From the NCBI GenBank assembly GCA_963797115.1, contig CAWCOH010000005.1:186001-250000 (forward strand): DNA of 64,000 nucleotides, in the 5' to 3' direction. Positions 26,482-34,686 of the stretch are shown here, one piece after another. How positions within the stretch are numbered: position 1 is the first letter of the stretch; every line of letters begins with the position of its first letter. The stretch comes from AP-15 sp963797115. GTDB taxonomy: Bacteria; Pseudomonadota; Alphaproteobacteria; ATCC43930; CGMCC-115725. The position numbers and the translations under genes are program-made. Under the pieces are notes generated by a model that did not search any database, had not been told where the DNA came from, and saw nothing but the letters and a program-made list of their open reading frames with translations.

Positions 26482-27489
26482 TTACAAATAGCTTGTTAAA
26501 CGGTGACGGTAATAATCGAGAGACTGTCGCAGCCCTTCGGCGAGCGAAATGCGGGGATGCCAACCTGCGAGCATTCGGAAGCTGCGGTCGTCAGTTAGAA
26601 AATCTCCGATGTCGATCCGCTTGCGTTCCGGCGGAAACGCGCGGATTTCGTATGTCCCGCCGCCGTTAGCTTCAACGATGGTCTCGGCCAAGTCCATCAA
26701 ACTACAGGGTTCGTCTCCCCCCACATTAAGGGCCAACCCCACTATCTCTTCTGTGACAGCAGCTAAAAGGAAGGCCTCAGCCGCGTCTTCGACATAGAGC
26801 AGATCCCGACGCTGCTCGCCCCCCCAGACCTCGAATGGCTCGCCCTCAATCACCCGGCGCAACCAGATGCCGAGGAAAGTCTGGCGGGCATCCTTGATGC
26901 GCATCCCCGGCCCATAGACGTTAGTCAGCCGCAGCGAGCGGGTCCTCATCCCATACACGTCCCGAAACAGCAGATGATAGGCCTCACCAGCCATTTTATT
27001 GACCCCGTTCACGTCCACTGGCCTCAAGGGATGGCGTTCGTCGACCGGCAGGTAATGCGGTCTCCCATAGATCTGGCGCGTTCCGGCATGGACGATGGCG
27101 ATATCAGGATTGACCGCGCGGCACGCTTCTAAGAGTTGGAGTTGCGCTGTGCAATTGATCGCAAGATCGTCCGCAGGGGCAGACATCGAGTCCAAATGGC
27201 TCGTCTGGGCTGCGAGGTTGAACAGGAAATCTCGACCTTTGAGGAGGTGTCCCATAATGTAGCCACCGCGGATATCGCCTATATTGACCTCTACCCGATC
27301 GCAGATATCAATGATATTCGCCAGATTGCCGCCATATTCGGGGATCATGCTGTCGACGATCAGGACCCTCGCGCCCAGCCCGAGGAGGCGGCGTGCCAGC
27401 GCAGAACCGATAAAACCCATACCACCGGTAATAACCACCCCCGCACCAGAAAATACCTCAAGGCGAGGATCGGAACAGGAACTCATCAT
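26482..27489 (-). CDS. NAD-dependent sugar epimerase/dehydratase (extended SDR)
   Basis: A 335-residue extended short-chain dehydrogenase. The NAD loop is GGMGFIGSALARRLLGLG (near residue 22), with NLAAQTSHLDSM (near 93) and RLTNVYGPGMRIKDARQTFL (near 200). The catalytic YxxxK tyrosine position reads NGVNK (near 172), so Asn stands where Tyr is expected; from memory a whole subgroup of sugar-cluster epimerases has this VNGxNK form. Two ATGs in tandem (27487-27489 and 27484-27486) can start it. It probably acts on a nucleotide-diphosphate sugar and feeds the aminotransferase encoded downstream. Confidence 0.85.
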   Translation of the reverse strand: MMSSCSDPRLEVFSGAGVVITGGMGFIGSALARRLLGLGARVLIVDSMIPEYGGNLANIIDICDRVEVNIGDIRGGYIMGHLLKGRDFLFNLAAQTSHLDSMSAPADDLAINCTAQLQLLEACRAVNPDIAIVHAGTRQIYGRPHYLPVDERHPLRPVDVNGVNKMAGEAYHLLFRDVYGMRTRSLRLTNVYGPGMRIKDARQTFLGIWLRRVIEGEPFEVWGGEQRRDLLYVEDAAEAFLLAAVTEEIVGLALNVGGDEPCSLMDLAETIVEANGGGTYEIRAFPPERKRIDIGDFLTDDRSFRMLAGWHPRISLAEGLRQSLDYYRHRLTSYL

Positions 27490-27634
27490 TTCTTGCGCTC
27501 AAGACCGTAGAGGATGTCCCGCCATCAGCTTCGGTCCCTAACCGTTGAGCCGAAGCTGCTCTCTTCCGGAGCGGCCGAGGAACGCCTTTGTGTCACTACG
27601 TAACGGCTATGTTGAGAACGCTTCAAGTCGCGGA

Positions 27635-27997
27635 CTATTCCAAATTCGGTGCCGTCGTGACGTGATCCGCGAGTAATGCCGTCCAGGCCGAAGAGAGTTC
27701 GGATACGTGCACCGGCGCAACCACGTCAGCGTACAACGACCGCGCCTCCGGGGACGGACCGCGGCGCTCACCAAGCGCCTTCACTCGGACCGTCCGCATC
27801 CGAACCCCATGGGGAACGACAACTATATCGCCGACACGAATTGCGTAATGGGCCTTCTTGATCGCCAACCCGTTGACCCTCACCGCCCCCGCCGTGCAAA
27901 GATGGGCCGCCCGCGAGCGGCTCTTGGCGAATCGCGCGTACCAAAGCCATTGGTCGAGGCGCAGGCTCAACGGCTCGAGTAAGGGGACGCCCTTCAA
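27635..27997 (-). CDS. S4-domain RNA-binding protein (HslR-like)
   Basis: A 120-residue protein with a single S4 domain: LRLDQWLWYARFAKSRSRAA, then TAGAVRVNGLAIKKAHYAIR, then VGDIVVV. E. coli HslR (Hsp15) with the same fold binds free 50S subunits that carry nascent chains. A TTG at 27995-27997 overlaps the helicase stop (27994-27996) by four bases in TTGA fashion, so it is translated with the helicase. In many alphaproteobacteria this gene is followed directly by fdxA and carD. Here the glycan island intervenes. Confidence 0.85.
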   Translation of the reverse strand: MKGVPLLEPLSLRLDQWLWYARFAKSRSRAAHLCTAGAVRVNGLAIKKAHYAIRVGDIVVVPHGVRMRTVRVKALGERRGPSPEARSLYADVVAPVHVSELSSAWTALLADHVTTAPNLE

Positions 27998-30489
27998 GCG
28001 AGGGTAAGCTCTCTTAGCTTGGCGAACGGGTGACCTTCCTCCATCCGCAATCGCGGACGCCGATTGCTGCTCTTTCGCCGACTGCGAGGCCGGGCAACAA
28101 AGCGCTCCCCGCCAGCTTCAGCGACTGCACGATATCCTAGCGCAACCAGCAGCTGCCGCAACTCTTGCCGGCCGATGCCAGAGATCGCCGCAAGCTCACC
28201 TAACGAAATAGGACCTCGTCGGGCGAGGCGGCGTGCTGCAGCAGCAAGCTTCTCCAGTCGATCTGGACGTATCGCAAGGCTGCCGAACAGGCGCAACCCA
28301 ATAGTAGCGTAAAACGAAGGCGGTAATGCTGGATCGACTTCTATCACCTTGGCCAAGCGGTCGCTTGGAGGTATCCGTGGCACCGGGCGATTGTGTTGCA
28401 CCGCCCAGAGCAAGGCACGAAAGCGCATGGTATCGGCGCGAAGAAGTGGCTCGAAATAGACGCTCTCAATGCCGAAACGGAGGCCGTGCCGACCCAGCGC
28501 GTTTCGAGCCTGGCGATCGAGCGCCTTGATCTGCGGACCGACCTCGGCTGCCGGTAAGAAACCGAGCGCGTCGACCAACTGGAAGACGAGGCCGCGCGCG
28601 TTACCGCCGACCGATAGGGCTTGCGTCGCAAAAAGCGGCGATAAACGCCGTTCGATCTCCGCGCGCAGAAAGGCCTGCAGCCGCTGGCGTATCCTTTCGC
28701 GCAGCTCTCCCTCTACAAACTCTACGGCAACCGGTTCTGCGCGCGGGGCCAGCGACCGCTTCCCAGCAACCAGACGACCGACAAAACCTCCGCGCCACAT
28801 CAAGCTTCCAGTCGCATCGATCGCAAAAGCGTTGTCGGGGTCTGCGAGAAGGCGATGGACGCGGGCGGCTACTTCATGGCGCACTGCGCGGCCTGCCGCG
28901 GCGACCACCCTCCGTGCCTCGGCGCTGTCGCGCGCATCCGGTAGAAATCGCAACCCGTTGAGGCGACCCACGCAGGTTCCCGCCGCGTGGACTTCACCTG
29001 CTTCCGAAACCTCGAATGGCAACTCACCGGCACTGGCGAGCTGACGTACAAGGAAAGTCGAACGCTGATCGACGAACCGCCGGGTAATGCGATCGTGCAG
29101 CGCATCGGAGAGCCGATCTTCGACGCTGCGAGCGCGATCCTGCCACGCGCCCGCATCCTCGACCCAGTCACTCCGATGGGTGATGTATGTCCAGGTACGG
29201 ATGTGTGCGATGCGCGTCATCAACGCATCGATATCGCCGCTGATGTTATCGAGGTTCGCCATTTGGTCAGCGATCCATGCCGTCGGGAGCCGCTGCTCGG
29301 GGCGCGCGAGATGGATGAAGCATTGGCCCAGGAGTCGCGTATGGCTGTCACTCAATACCTTGCGGAAATCAGGAATCTGACACACTTCCCACAGTAGACG
29401 GACCGCGCCGGGGTGAACGGCCAGCGTCGCGATTTCCTGTTTGCCGGCAAGCGCCTGCAAAACCCGGTGATCATCAGCTTCACGCATTTGGACGAGACCC
29501 GGAACCGTTGGCCGCTGGTCGAGGCTCTTCAGCAAAGCCGCAACTGACTCGAAGCGCAACCGCGTGTTGCGCCAATTCAGCTGCGTCAGCGGATCGAACC
29601 GATGGGATTCGACCGCCTCAACAATCTCCGGATCAAGCGATCTCTGCTCAGCTGTCGTGCCAAAGGTGCCGTCGCTCATATGGCGGCCCGCGCGCCCTGC
29701 AATCTGCGCTATCTCGGCCGCATTGAGCCTGCGGGGACCCCGGCCGTCAAATTTGTCTACCCTGGCAAAGGCAACATGGTCGAGATCCATGTTGAGCCCC
29801 ATTCCGATCGCGTCCGTGGCAACGAGATAGTCGACCTCGCCGGCCTGAAACATGCCGACCTGAGCGTTGCGCGCACGTGGGCTCAGCGCCCCGAGAACGA
29901 TCGCAGTGCCTCCGCGCTGGCGGCGGAGGACCTCGGCCAAGGAAAATACGTCAGCTACGGTGAATGCTACGACGGCACAGCGCGGCGGTAACCGTGTCAC
30001 CTTTTTATGGCCTGTATAGGAGAGTGTCGAAAGGCGCGGCCGGCTCACATGTTCGACATCACGGACGAGGCGCCTCATCAGTGGCTTTATCGTGTCTGCG
30101 CCGAGGAACATCGTCTCCTGGAGGCCGCGGGCATGCAGGAGGCGTGCGGTAAATACGTGGCCTCGTTCTGGATCGGCGCAGAGCTGGATCTCGTCGACCG
30201 CCAGGAAGTCGACCGGCCGATCGAGCGGCATTGATTCGACGGTGCAGACGAAATAGGACGGGTTGGGCGGCGAAATCTTCTCTTCGCCAGTGATCAGGGC
30301 AACCGACCGCGTGCCCCTCAGCCTCACTATCCTGTCATAAATCTCTCTCGCTAGCAGCCGCAGCGGAAATCCGATCACTCCGCTTCGGTAGCCGAGCATG
30401 CGTTCGATGGCGAGGTGAGTCTTGCCGGTGTTGGTCGGCCCGAGGACCGCGACGAGTTGCGGAGCGGAGCGCAGCATAGCCATGGACAT
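27994..30489 (-). CDS. Suv3-like DExH RNA helicase
   Basis: An 831-residue superfamily 2 helicase. Walker A is GPTNTGKTHLAIERM (near 17), motif II is DFLAVDEIQL (near 95), motif III lies around MFLGADTI and motif VI is AEIAQIAGRAGRHMSDGTFG (near 265-285). The C-terminal 450 residues follow the mitochondrial Suv3/alphaproteobacterial helicase layout and end in a basic RPRSRRKSSNRR region. Suv3 unwinds structured RNA for degradation, so an RNA-turnover role is likely here. The start is taken at the ATG at 30487-30489. A TTG one codon earlier and another ATG six bases later are possible. Confidence 0.88.
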   Translation of the reverse strand: MSMAMLRSAPQLVAVLGPTNTGKTHLAIERMLGYRSGVIGFPLRLLAREIYDRIVRLRGTRSVALITGEEKISPPNPSYFVCTVESMPLDRPVDFLAVDEIQLCADPERGHVFTARLLHARGLQETMFLGADTIKPLMRRLVRDVEHVSRPRLSTLSYTGHKKVTRLPPRCAVVAFTVADVFSLAEVLRRQRGGTAIVLGALSPRARNAQVGMFQAGEVDYLVATDAIGMGLNMDLDHVAFARVDKFDGRGPRRLNAAEIAQIAGRAGRHMSDGTFGTTAEQRSLDPEIVEAVESHRFDPLTQLNWRNTRLRFESVAALLKSLDQRPTVPGLVQMREADDHRVLQALAGKQEIATLAVHPGAVRLLWEVCQIPDFRKVLSDSHTRLLGQCFIHLARPEQRLPTAWIADQMANLDNISGDIDALMTRIAHIRTWTYITHRSDWVEDAGAWQDRARSVEDRLSDALHDRITRRFVDQRSTFLVRQLASAGELPFEVSEAGEVHAAGTCVGRLNGLRFLPDARDSAEARRVVAAAGRAVRHEVAARVHRLLADPDNAFAIDATGSLMWRGGFVGRLVAGKRSLAPRAEPVAVEFVEGELRERIRQRLQAFLRAEIERRLSPLFATQALSVGGNARGLVFQLVDALGFLPAAEVGPQIKALDRQARNALGRHGLRFGIESVYFEPLLRADTMRFRALLWAVQHNRPVPRIPPSDRLAKVIEVDPALPPSFYATIGLRLFGSLAIRPDRLEKLAAAARRLARRGPISLGELAAISGIGRQELRQLLVALGYRAVAEAGGERFVARPRSRRKSSNRRPRLRMEEGHPFAKLRELTLA

Positions 30490-30919
30490 CAAGGTATCGG
30501 GCCGGAGCGGCGGGAGGGCAAGAGCAAACTGAGGATGCGATCGTCGAGACGAGAAGCAGATCAGGTTTTAGGTCAGCACCCAATTTAAGCGATCACAGTT
30601 GGCGAAGGTGTGCCGATACCGATGCGAGTACGGTTCAGCCCCTACCGGAGGAATGCCGCCCCGCAAGTGCGACACCGTTTTCACCGGCGAGTGGTCGAGA
30701 GACAGCGACGGCACGCATATGGCGTGGACGGTAAAGTGTTGACAGTTGGGCATGCGGCACGACGGAGCTGCGGCAGGTTAGGCTGAGCGCGGCGTCCGCG
30801 CAGATGTGGGCGAGCGGACGGCAACTCCGGGGTAGGACAGCAGTGGGCCTGCATCTTGCGGCCGCAAGCTTTTCATCACATATCCTCGGCGCGTACCAGC
30901 CAACCCGCAACGGCAGGCC
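30490..30919. promoter_or_regulatory. Divergent region with candidate heat-shock promoter for htpG
   Basis: 430 bases between the divergent helicase and htpG genes with no gene. CTTGCG (30855-30860), an 18-base spacer and CATATC (30879-30884) resemble a sigma-32 promoter (CTTGAA...CCCAT-T/CYTAT) at a suitable distance, about 36 bases, from the htpG ATG. A second option is TTGACA at 30739-30744. The assignment is by eye only. HtpG is a classical heat-shock gene, which makes the first choice plausible. Confidence 0.35.
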
Positions 30920-32788
30920 ATGACCCAGGAAACCAGAGCCTTCCAGGCGGAAGTAAGCCGCCTACTTGAGATTGTCGCCCACTCACTCTACAGCGAAAAA
31001 GAGATCTTCCTCCGCGAACTGATTTCGAATGCCTCGGATGCATGCGACAGGCTGCGCTACGCTGCATTGACCGAGCCGAAACTGGCCGAGGGGGAAGCCA
31101 ATTTTTCTGTCATCCTCATTCCCGACAAGTCGACCCGGACGCTGACGGTTGTAGATAACGGCATCGGTATGAATCGAGAGGAGCTTATAGAAAACCTCGG
31201 CACGATCGCGAGGTCCGGCACCGCCGCCTTTGTCAACCAGCTATCGGGCGACGCACCCAAGGATATGAGCCTGATCGGCCAATTCGGCGTCGGCTTCTAT
31301 TCGGCGTTCATGGTTGCCGAAACGGTTGAGGTGAAAAGCCGCAAGGCCGGCGAGAGCCAAGGTTGGCGCTGGGTCTCCGACGGCAAGGGCGAGTTTGCGA
31401 TTGACACATGCCCCGAAGCGACCCGAGGTGCAGCGATTGTCGTGCATTTGCGCGAGGGAGAGGACGAGTATCTCGAGCCTGCGCGGTTGCGCAGCATCGT
31501 GCGCACCTATTCCGATCATATCGGTCTGCCGATTATACTCAGAGACGCGGGCAAAGAGGAGACCTTCAACACGGCCTCGGCCCTGTGGACTCGTCCAAAA
31601 TCCGAAATTACCCAGGGGCAATACAACGAATTCTATCATCACGTCAGCCACAGCTTCGATGACCCGTGGGTGACCTTGCATGCCAAGACGGAAGGCGTGC
31701 TGGAATACACGAGCCTCCTCTTCGTGCCATCGGCGAAGCCTTTCGACCTGTTTGACCCGGAGAGGAAGAGCCGGGTCAAGCTCTATGTCCGGCGGGTGTT
31801 CATTACTGATGAGGGAACCAATCTGCTGCCGCCGTATTTGCGCTTCCTGCGCGGCGTCGTCGACAGCGAGGACCTCCCACTAAACATCAGCCGCGAGATG
31901 CTGCAATCGAACCCGATGGCATCACGCATCCGCCAGCAATTGACCAAGCGGATATTGACAGAGCTCGGCAAAAAGGCGGAGGAGGCACCAGAGGAATATT
32001 CCAAATTCTGGGACAATTTTGGCGCGGTGCTGAAGGAGGGTCTCTACGAGGATCGCGAGCAGCGCGACGAGTTGTTGAGACTGGCACGGTTCCGCTCGAC
32101 CGCGCGCGAAAGGCTGGTTTCGCTGGACGATTACATTGCAGCGATGAGGCCAGGGCAAGACGCGATCTACACGATTACCGGCGACAATCTCGACGTGACC
32201 ATGCGGAGTCCGCAGCTCGAAGGCTTTCGCGCGCGTGGCGTGGAGGTGTTGCTGATGACGGATCCGATCGACGAGTTTTGGGTGACTAGTATCGGCGCCC
32301 ATAAAGACAAGCCGTTCAAATCGGCGACCCGCGGCGGCGTCGATCTCGACAAAATCACCCCGCCCGAGGACGGCAAAGACGAGAAGCTTGAGCCGCCGGC
32401 CAAGCTTGCCAGCTTGATCGCGATATTCAAGCTAGCTTTAGGTGAAGAAGTGAAGGACGTCCGAAGCTCAGATCGTCTAACCGACAGTGCGGTGTGCCTG
32501 GTCGCCGACGAGGGCGACATGGACATGCATCTTGAGCGGCTGTTGAAACAGCACCGCCAGCTCGACACCATATCCAAGCGCATCCTTGAGCTGAATCCGC
32601 GTCATAGGCTGATCGAGCGACTTGCCGCGATTGTCGGCGAAGCCGGCGCCTCGGATCAGCTATCTGAATTTGCTTGGCTCTTTCTCGACCAAGCGCGGAT
32701 CGTAGAAGGTGAGCAGCTGCCCGACCCTTCCGCCTTCGCGCGCCGTCTTGCAACCTTGTTAGAGCGCGGCTTGCCCGCTGCGGCATGA
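30920..32788 (+). CDS. htpG: Chaperone protein HtpG (Hsp90)
   Basis: A 622-residue bacterial Hsp90. The GHKL ATP-binding domain starts ETRAFQAEVSRLLEIVAHSL, with SEKEIFLRELISNASDACDR (catalytic Glu and the N-box Asn), VVDNGIGMNREELI and GQFGVGFYSAFMVAE. The middle domain has VKLYVRRVFITDE and LPLNISREMLQSN, and the C-terminal dimerisation domain ends near LLERGLPAAA. The full length matches E. coli HtpG (624). It acts as a cytoplasmic ATP-driven folding chaperone with DnaK. It stands alone on the plus strand; a broken recombinase tail begins just 20-40 bases after its stop. Confidence 0.96.
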   Translation: MTQETRAFQAEVSRLLEIVAHSLYSEKEIFLRELISNASDACDRLRYAALTEPKLAEGEANFSVILIPDKSTRTLTVVDNGIGMNREELIENLGTIARSGTAAFVNQLSGDAPKDMSLIGQFGVGFYSAFMVAETVEVKSRKAGESQGWRWVSDGKGEFAIDTCPEATRGAAIVVHLREGEDEYLEPARLRSIVRTYSDHIGLPIILRDAGKEETFNTASALWTRPKSEITQGQYNEFYHHVSHSFDDPWVTLHAKTEGVLEYTSLLFVPSAKPFDLFDPERKSRVKLYVRRVFITDEGTNLLPPYLRFLRGVVDSEDLPLNISREMLQSNPMASRIRQQLTKRILTELGKKAEEAPEEYSKFWDNFGAVLKEGLYEDREQRDELLRLARFRSTARERLVSLDDYIAAMRPGQDAIYTITGDNLDVTMRSPQLEGFRARGVEVLLMTDPIDEFWVTSIGAHKDKPFKSATRGGVDLDKITPPEDGKDEKLEPPAKLASLIAIFKLALGEEVKDVRSSDRLTDSAVCLVADEGDMDMHLERLLKQHRQLDTISKRILELNPRHRLIERLAAIVGEAGASDQLSEFAWLFLDQARIVEGEQLPDPSAFARRLATLLERGLPAAA

Positions 32789-32809
32789 GACCGATGGGGC
32801 CAACTCGCG

Positions 32810-32963
32810 ATGGGATGGACGAAAGCGGTCCAAATATACAAGAAGACGAGGAACCTGCGGGCGGTTCAGTTCTGCTTGGACACACAAAGCTCCAAAGCAC
32901 CGTTGCTATCTCGGCATTGAAGCTGACGACGCGCTGAGCATTTCCGAGCAAGTCGAGCTGTGA
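32810..32963 (+). pseudogene. C-terminal fragment of a tyrosine recombinase/integrase
   Basis: Across shifting frames the DNA reads AVQIYKKTRNLRAVQ, then LLGHTKLQSTV, then YLGIEADDALSISEQVEL and a stop at 32961-32963. This is the conserved C terminus of phage-integrase-like recombinases common in alphaproteobacterial genomes, whose LLGHTKLESTVRYLG motif holds the region before the active-site tyrosine. Single bases are missing near 32872 and 32901. No catalytic N-terminal part remains. It marks the start of the 5-kb relic zone after htpG. Confidence 0.7.
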
Positions 32964-33530
32964 ACCGTGGCGAAGAGATCGCGGCCCTGTCCCTGTCCGA
33001 AGCTGGGCCGCGGTCGGTCCTCCGGGCGAGATGGTTTCCGCACGGTCGTCACCAGCGGTTAGCGTCGACAAATCGGCCGTTCGCGTCGCGCCTCCAAACC
33101 GCGAGGTCGGGTGGAGAGCGGTCGTTTCCGACCCATCGCATGCAAAGTTCCCGTTGATGCTCCGATCGGGCGGCGCAGTCTGACTACATTCTTGACCGAG
33201 ATTTGCTGCGGCATGGGGTTGTTGGGCTGAGGCGTTCGATCGAGCGCTCGGTCGTCGGCCAGAACGGCATCGATCGTCCGCTGCTCAAAAGCCTTGGCAG
33301 CAATGCCTCCGGTCCCGCCACTGCCGCCCAGCGGTGACATCCACTTCTCCGCGAAAATGCGCCGCATGGCCCGAGCTCGCCGGGCCGCGGCTGTGGGGCC
33401 GAACTCGACTCTCAACGTAGTAGCAAACCGTGCCGTGCCGCAAAGCCCGTAACCTGGCCTGAATGCAGGTACGTGCGGGCTGAGTGTGATCGCTTCGCTC
33501 TCATCGGAAATTTCTGGGCACGAGTGTGCG
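32964..33530. other. Decayed DNA, no identifiable gene
   Basis: About 570 bases with only short overlapping frames on both strands and no domain I can name. The composition is arginine/serine-rich in every frame, as in noncoding high-G+C DNA. It lies between the recombinase tail and the IS630 relic and is probably eroded mobile-element or flanking sequence. Confidence 0.4.
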
Positions 33531-33539
33531 TTCGATCAC

Positions 33540-33935
33540 CGGCCACAACGCGGGTGCCATCTATCGAGCGGGTTGAGTTCCGGGCTGTAAAGCGGCAGCT
33601 CCAACAAAGGGATGGTATCGGGCACCACGGGTCCTTGGCTTGATGCCAACCGGCGCGATCGAGGATCACGACAGCATGCGCATAGCCTGCCTCACGAAAG
33701 CGGGGCGGCGGCGACCTGGCTTCTGACCCCCGGGCCTGACCCCGGGGTGGTGGTTTCATGGCGGGGTATTGCCGATCGGCATCATCTCAGCGCCGCGGCG
33801 TTGCCCTTCAACGGGCAGACCGCACCAAACACATATGCCGAGGCGACGCCGAGATCTTCAGCGCTGCCGCCCGGCTGCCGGCTTGCCCCCATACCAGGGT
33901 GAGGCTGTTCTTCTGGTGGATGCGAGCCTCGTCCT
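33540..33935 (-). pseudogene. IS630-family transposase relic
   Basis: On the minus strand, successive frames give DEARIHQKNSLTLVWGQAGS (first Asp of the DDE triad; codons at 33922-33933 and on), then SAYVFGAVCPLKGNAAAL-like residues, then HAVVILDRAGWHQAK (second Asp), then PLLELPLYSPELNPLDRW (third acidic position). This is the catalytic core of IS630-type transposases, interrupted by several frameshifts, so it cannot make an active enzyme. CCCGGGGTCAGG and CCCGGGGGTCAG stand in tandem around 33725-33750 within it. Terminal repeats were not found. Confidence 0.72.
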
Positions 33936-34200
33936 TACATGAGGGTTCGCCTGTCAACGGCGTTTCTGCATGCGCGGAATTCTCGGGTCCGGGGCGGTCG
34001 TGTATCGCAGCGTCCGCTGCGTCACCTTACATGCGGTCGGGGGATCACAGCCCCGCACCATAATGCCTCATGCACGAGGCGTTGCCCCGGCGAGACGCGA
34101 CCCACCTGAAACGCGGCAGCTATTGGCCACCAAAGAGGAAGACGGTCGCGCTCCCCGTGCTGCCGTCGGCGGCGAAGCCGCTTGCAGCAATCCTTTTGAT

Positions 34201-34610
34201 TTACGCGGTAGCGTCTGCCTCCGCCTTGAACTCGACGCCGTCCGGCGTCACCCCGGTCTCAACGTAGCGCCAGAGCGCGATGAGCAGCTTCCTCGCCATT
34301 GCCACGATGGCGATCCGCCGCGTGCGCCCCTGTAGCGTGCCGACGCGCTCACGAAACCATGCGGCGAGCGCGCTGCCTGGTTGGTAGCGCAGCCACAGCC
34401 AGGCGAGCTGGATGAGTGTCGTGCGGGCCCGTGGGTTGCCTGCTCGGCTGATGCTTCGGTCACGGTCCATGCCGCCGCTCTGGTAGGGTATAGGCGCGAT
34501 GCCGACATAGCTGGCGAGCTGACGGCGGTTGGCGAAGGAACGGTAAAGCACCTCGCGCACCAGCACCGCGGCGAAGTTCGTGCCGATGCCGCGGATGCGC
34601 TGAAGACAAG
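34201..34610 (-). pseudogene. IS110-family transposase, C-terminal fragment
   Basis: The C-terminal Transposase_20 domain of an IS110 enzyme: CLQRIRGIGTNFAAVLVREV, YVGIAPIPYQSGG, the conserved serine in DRSISRAGNPRARTTL, then LAWLWLRYQPGSALAAWF. The fragment is cut at its N-terminal side by the IS21-family insertion. Rejoined to the N-terminal fragment at 36968-37703, with GACAAG counted once, it gives a single 379-codon frame without stops (join reading KIAACLQRIRGIG). It is thus a recently interrupted gene. Confidence 0.88.
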
Positions 34611-34686
34611 TGTCGGGCGACAGATAAAACTGGACCTGTAGCGACATTGAGAATTGGACCCCCTCTTTGAAGAGAAGGGTTCGATA

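Noticed and set aside
32427..33071. 214-codon minus-strand frame after htpG
   Set aside because: It overlaps the htpG end in antisense and the recombinase relic. No recognisable protein.
33059..33415. 118-codon minus-strand frame in the relic zone
   Set aside because: No similarity to a family I know and arginine-rich; most likely eroded DNA.
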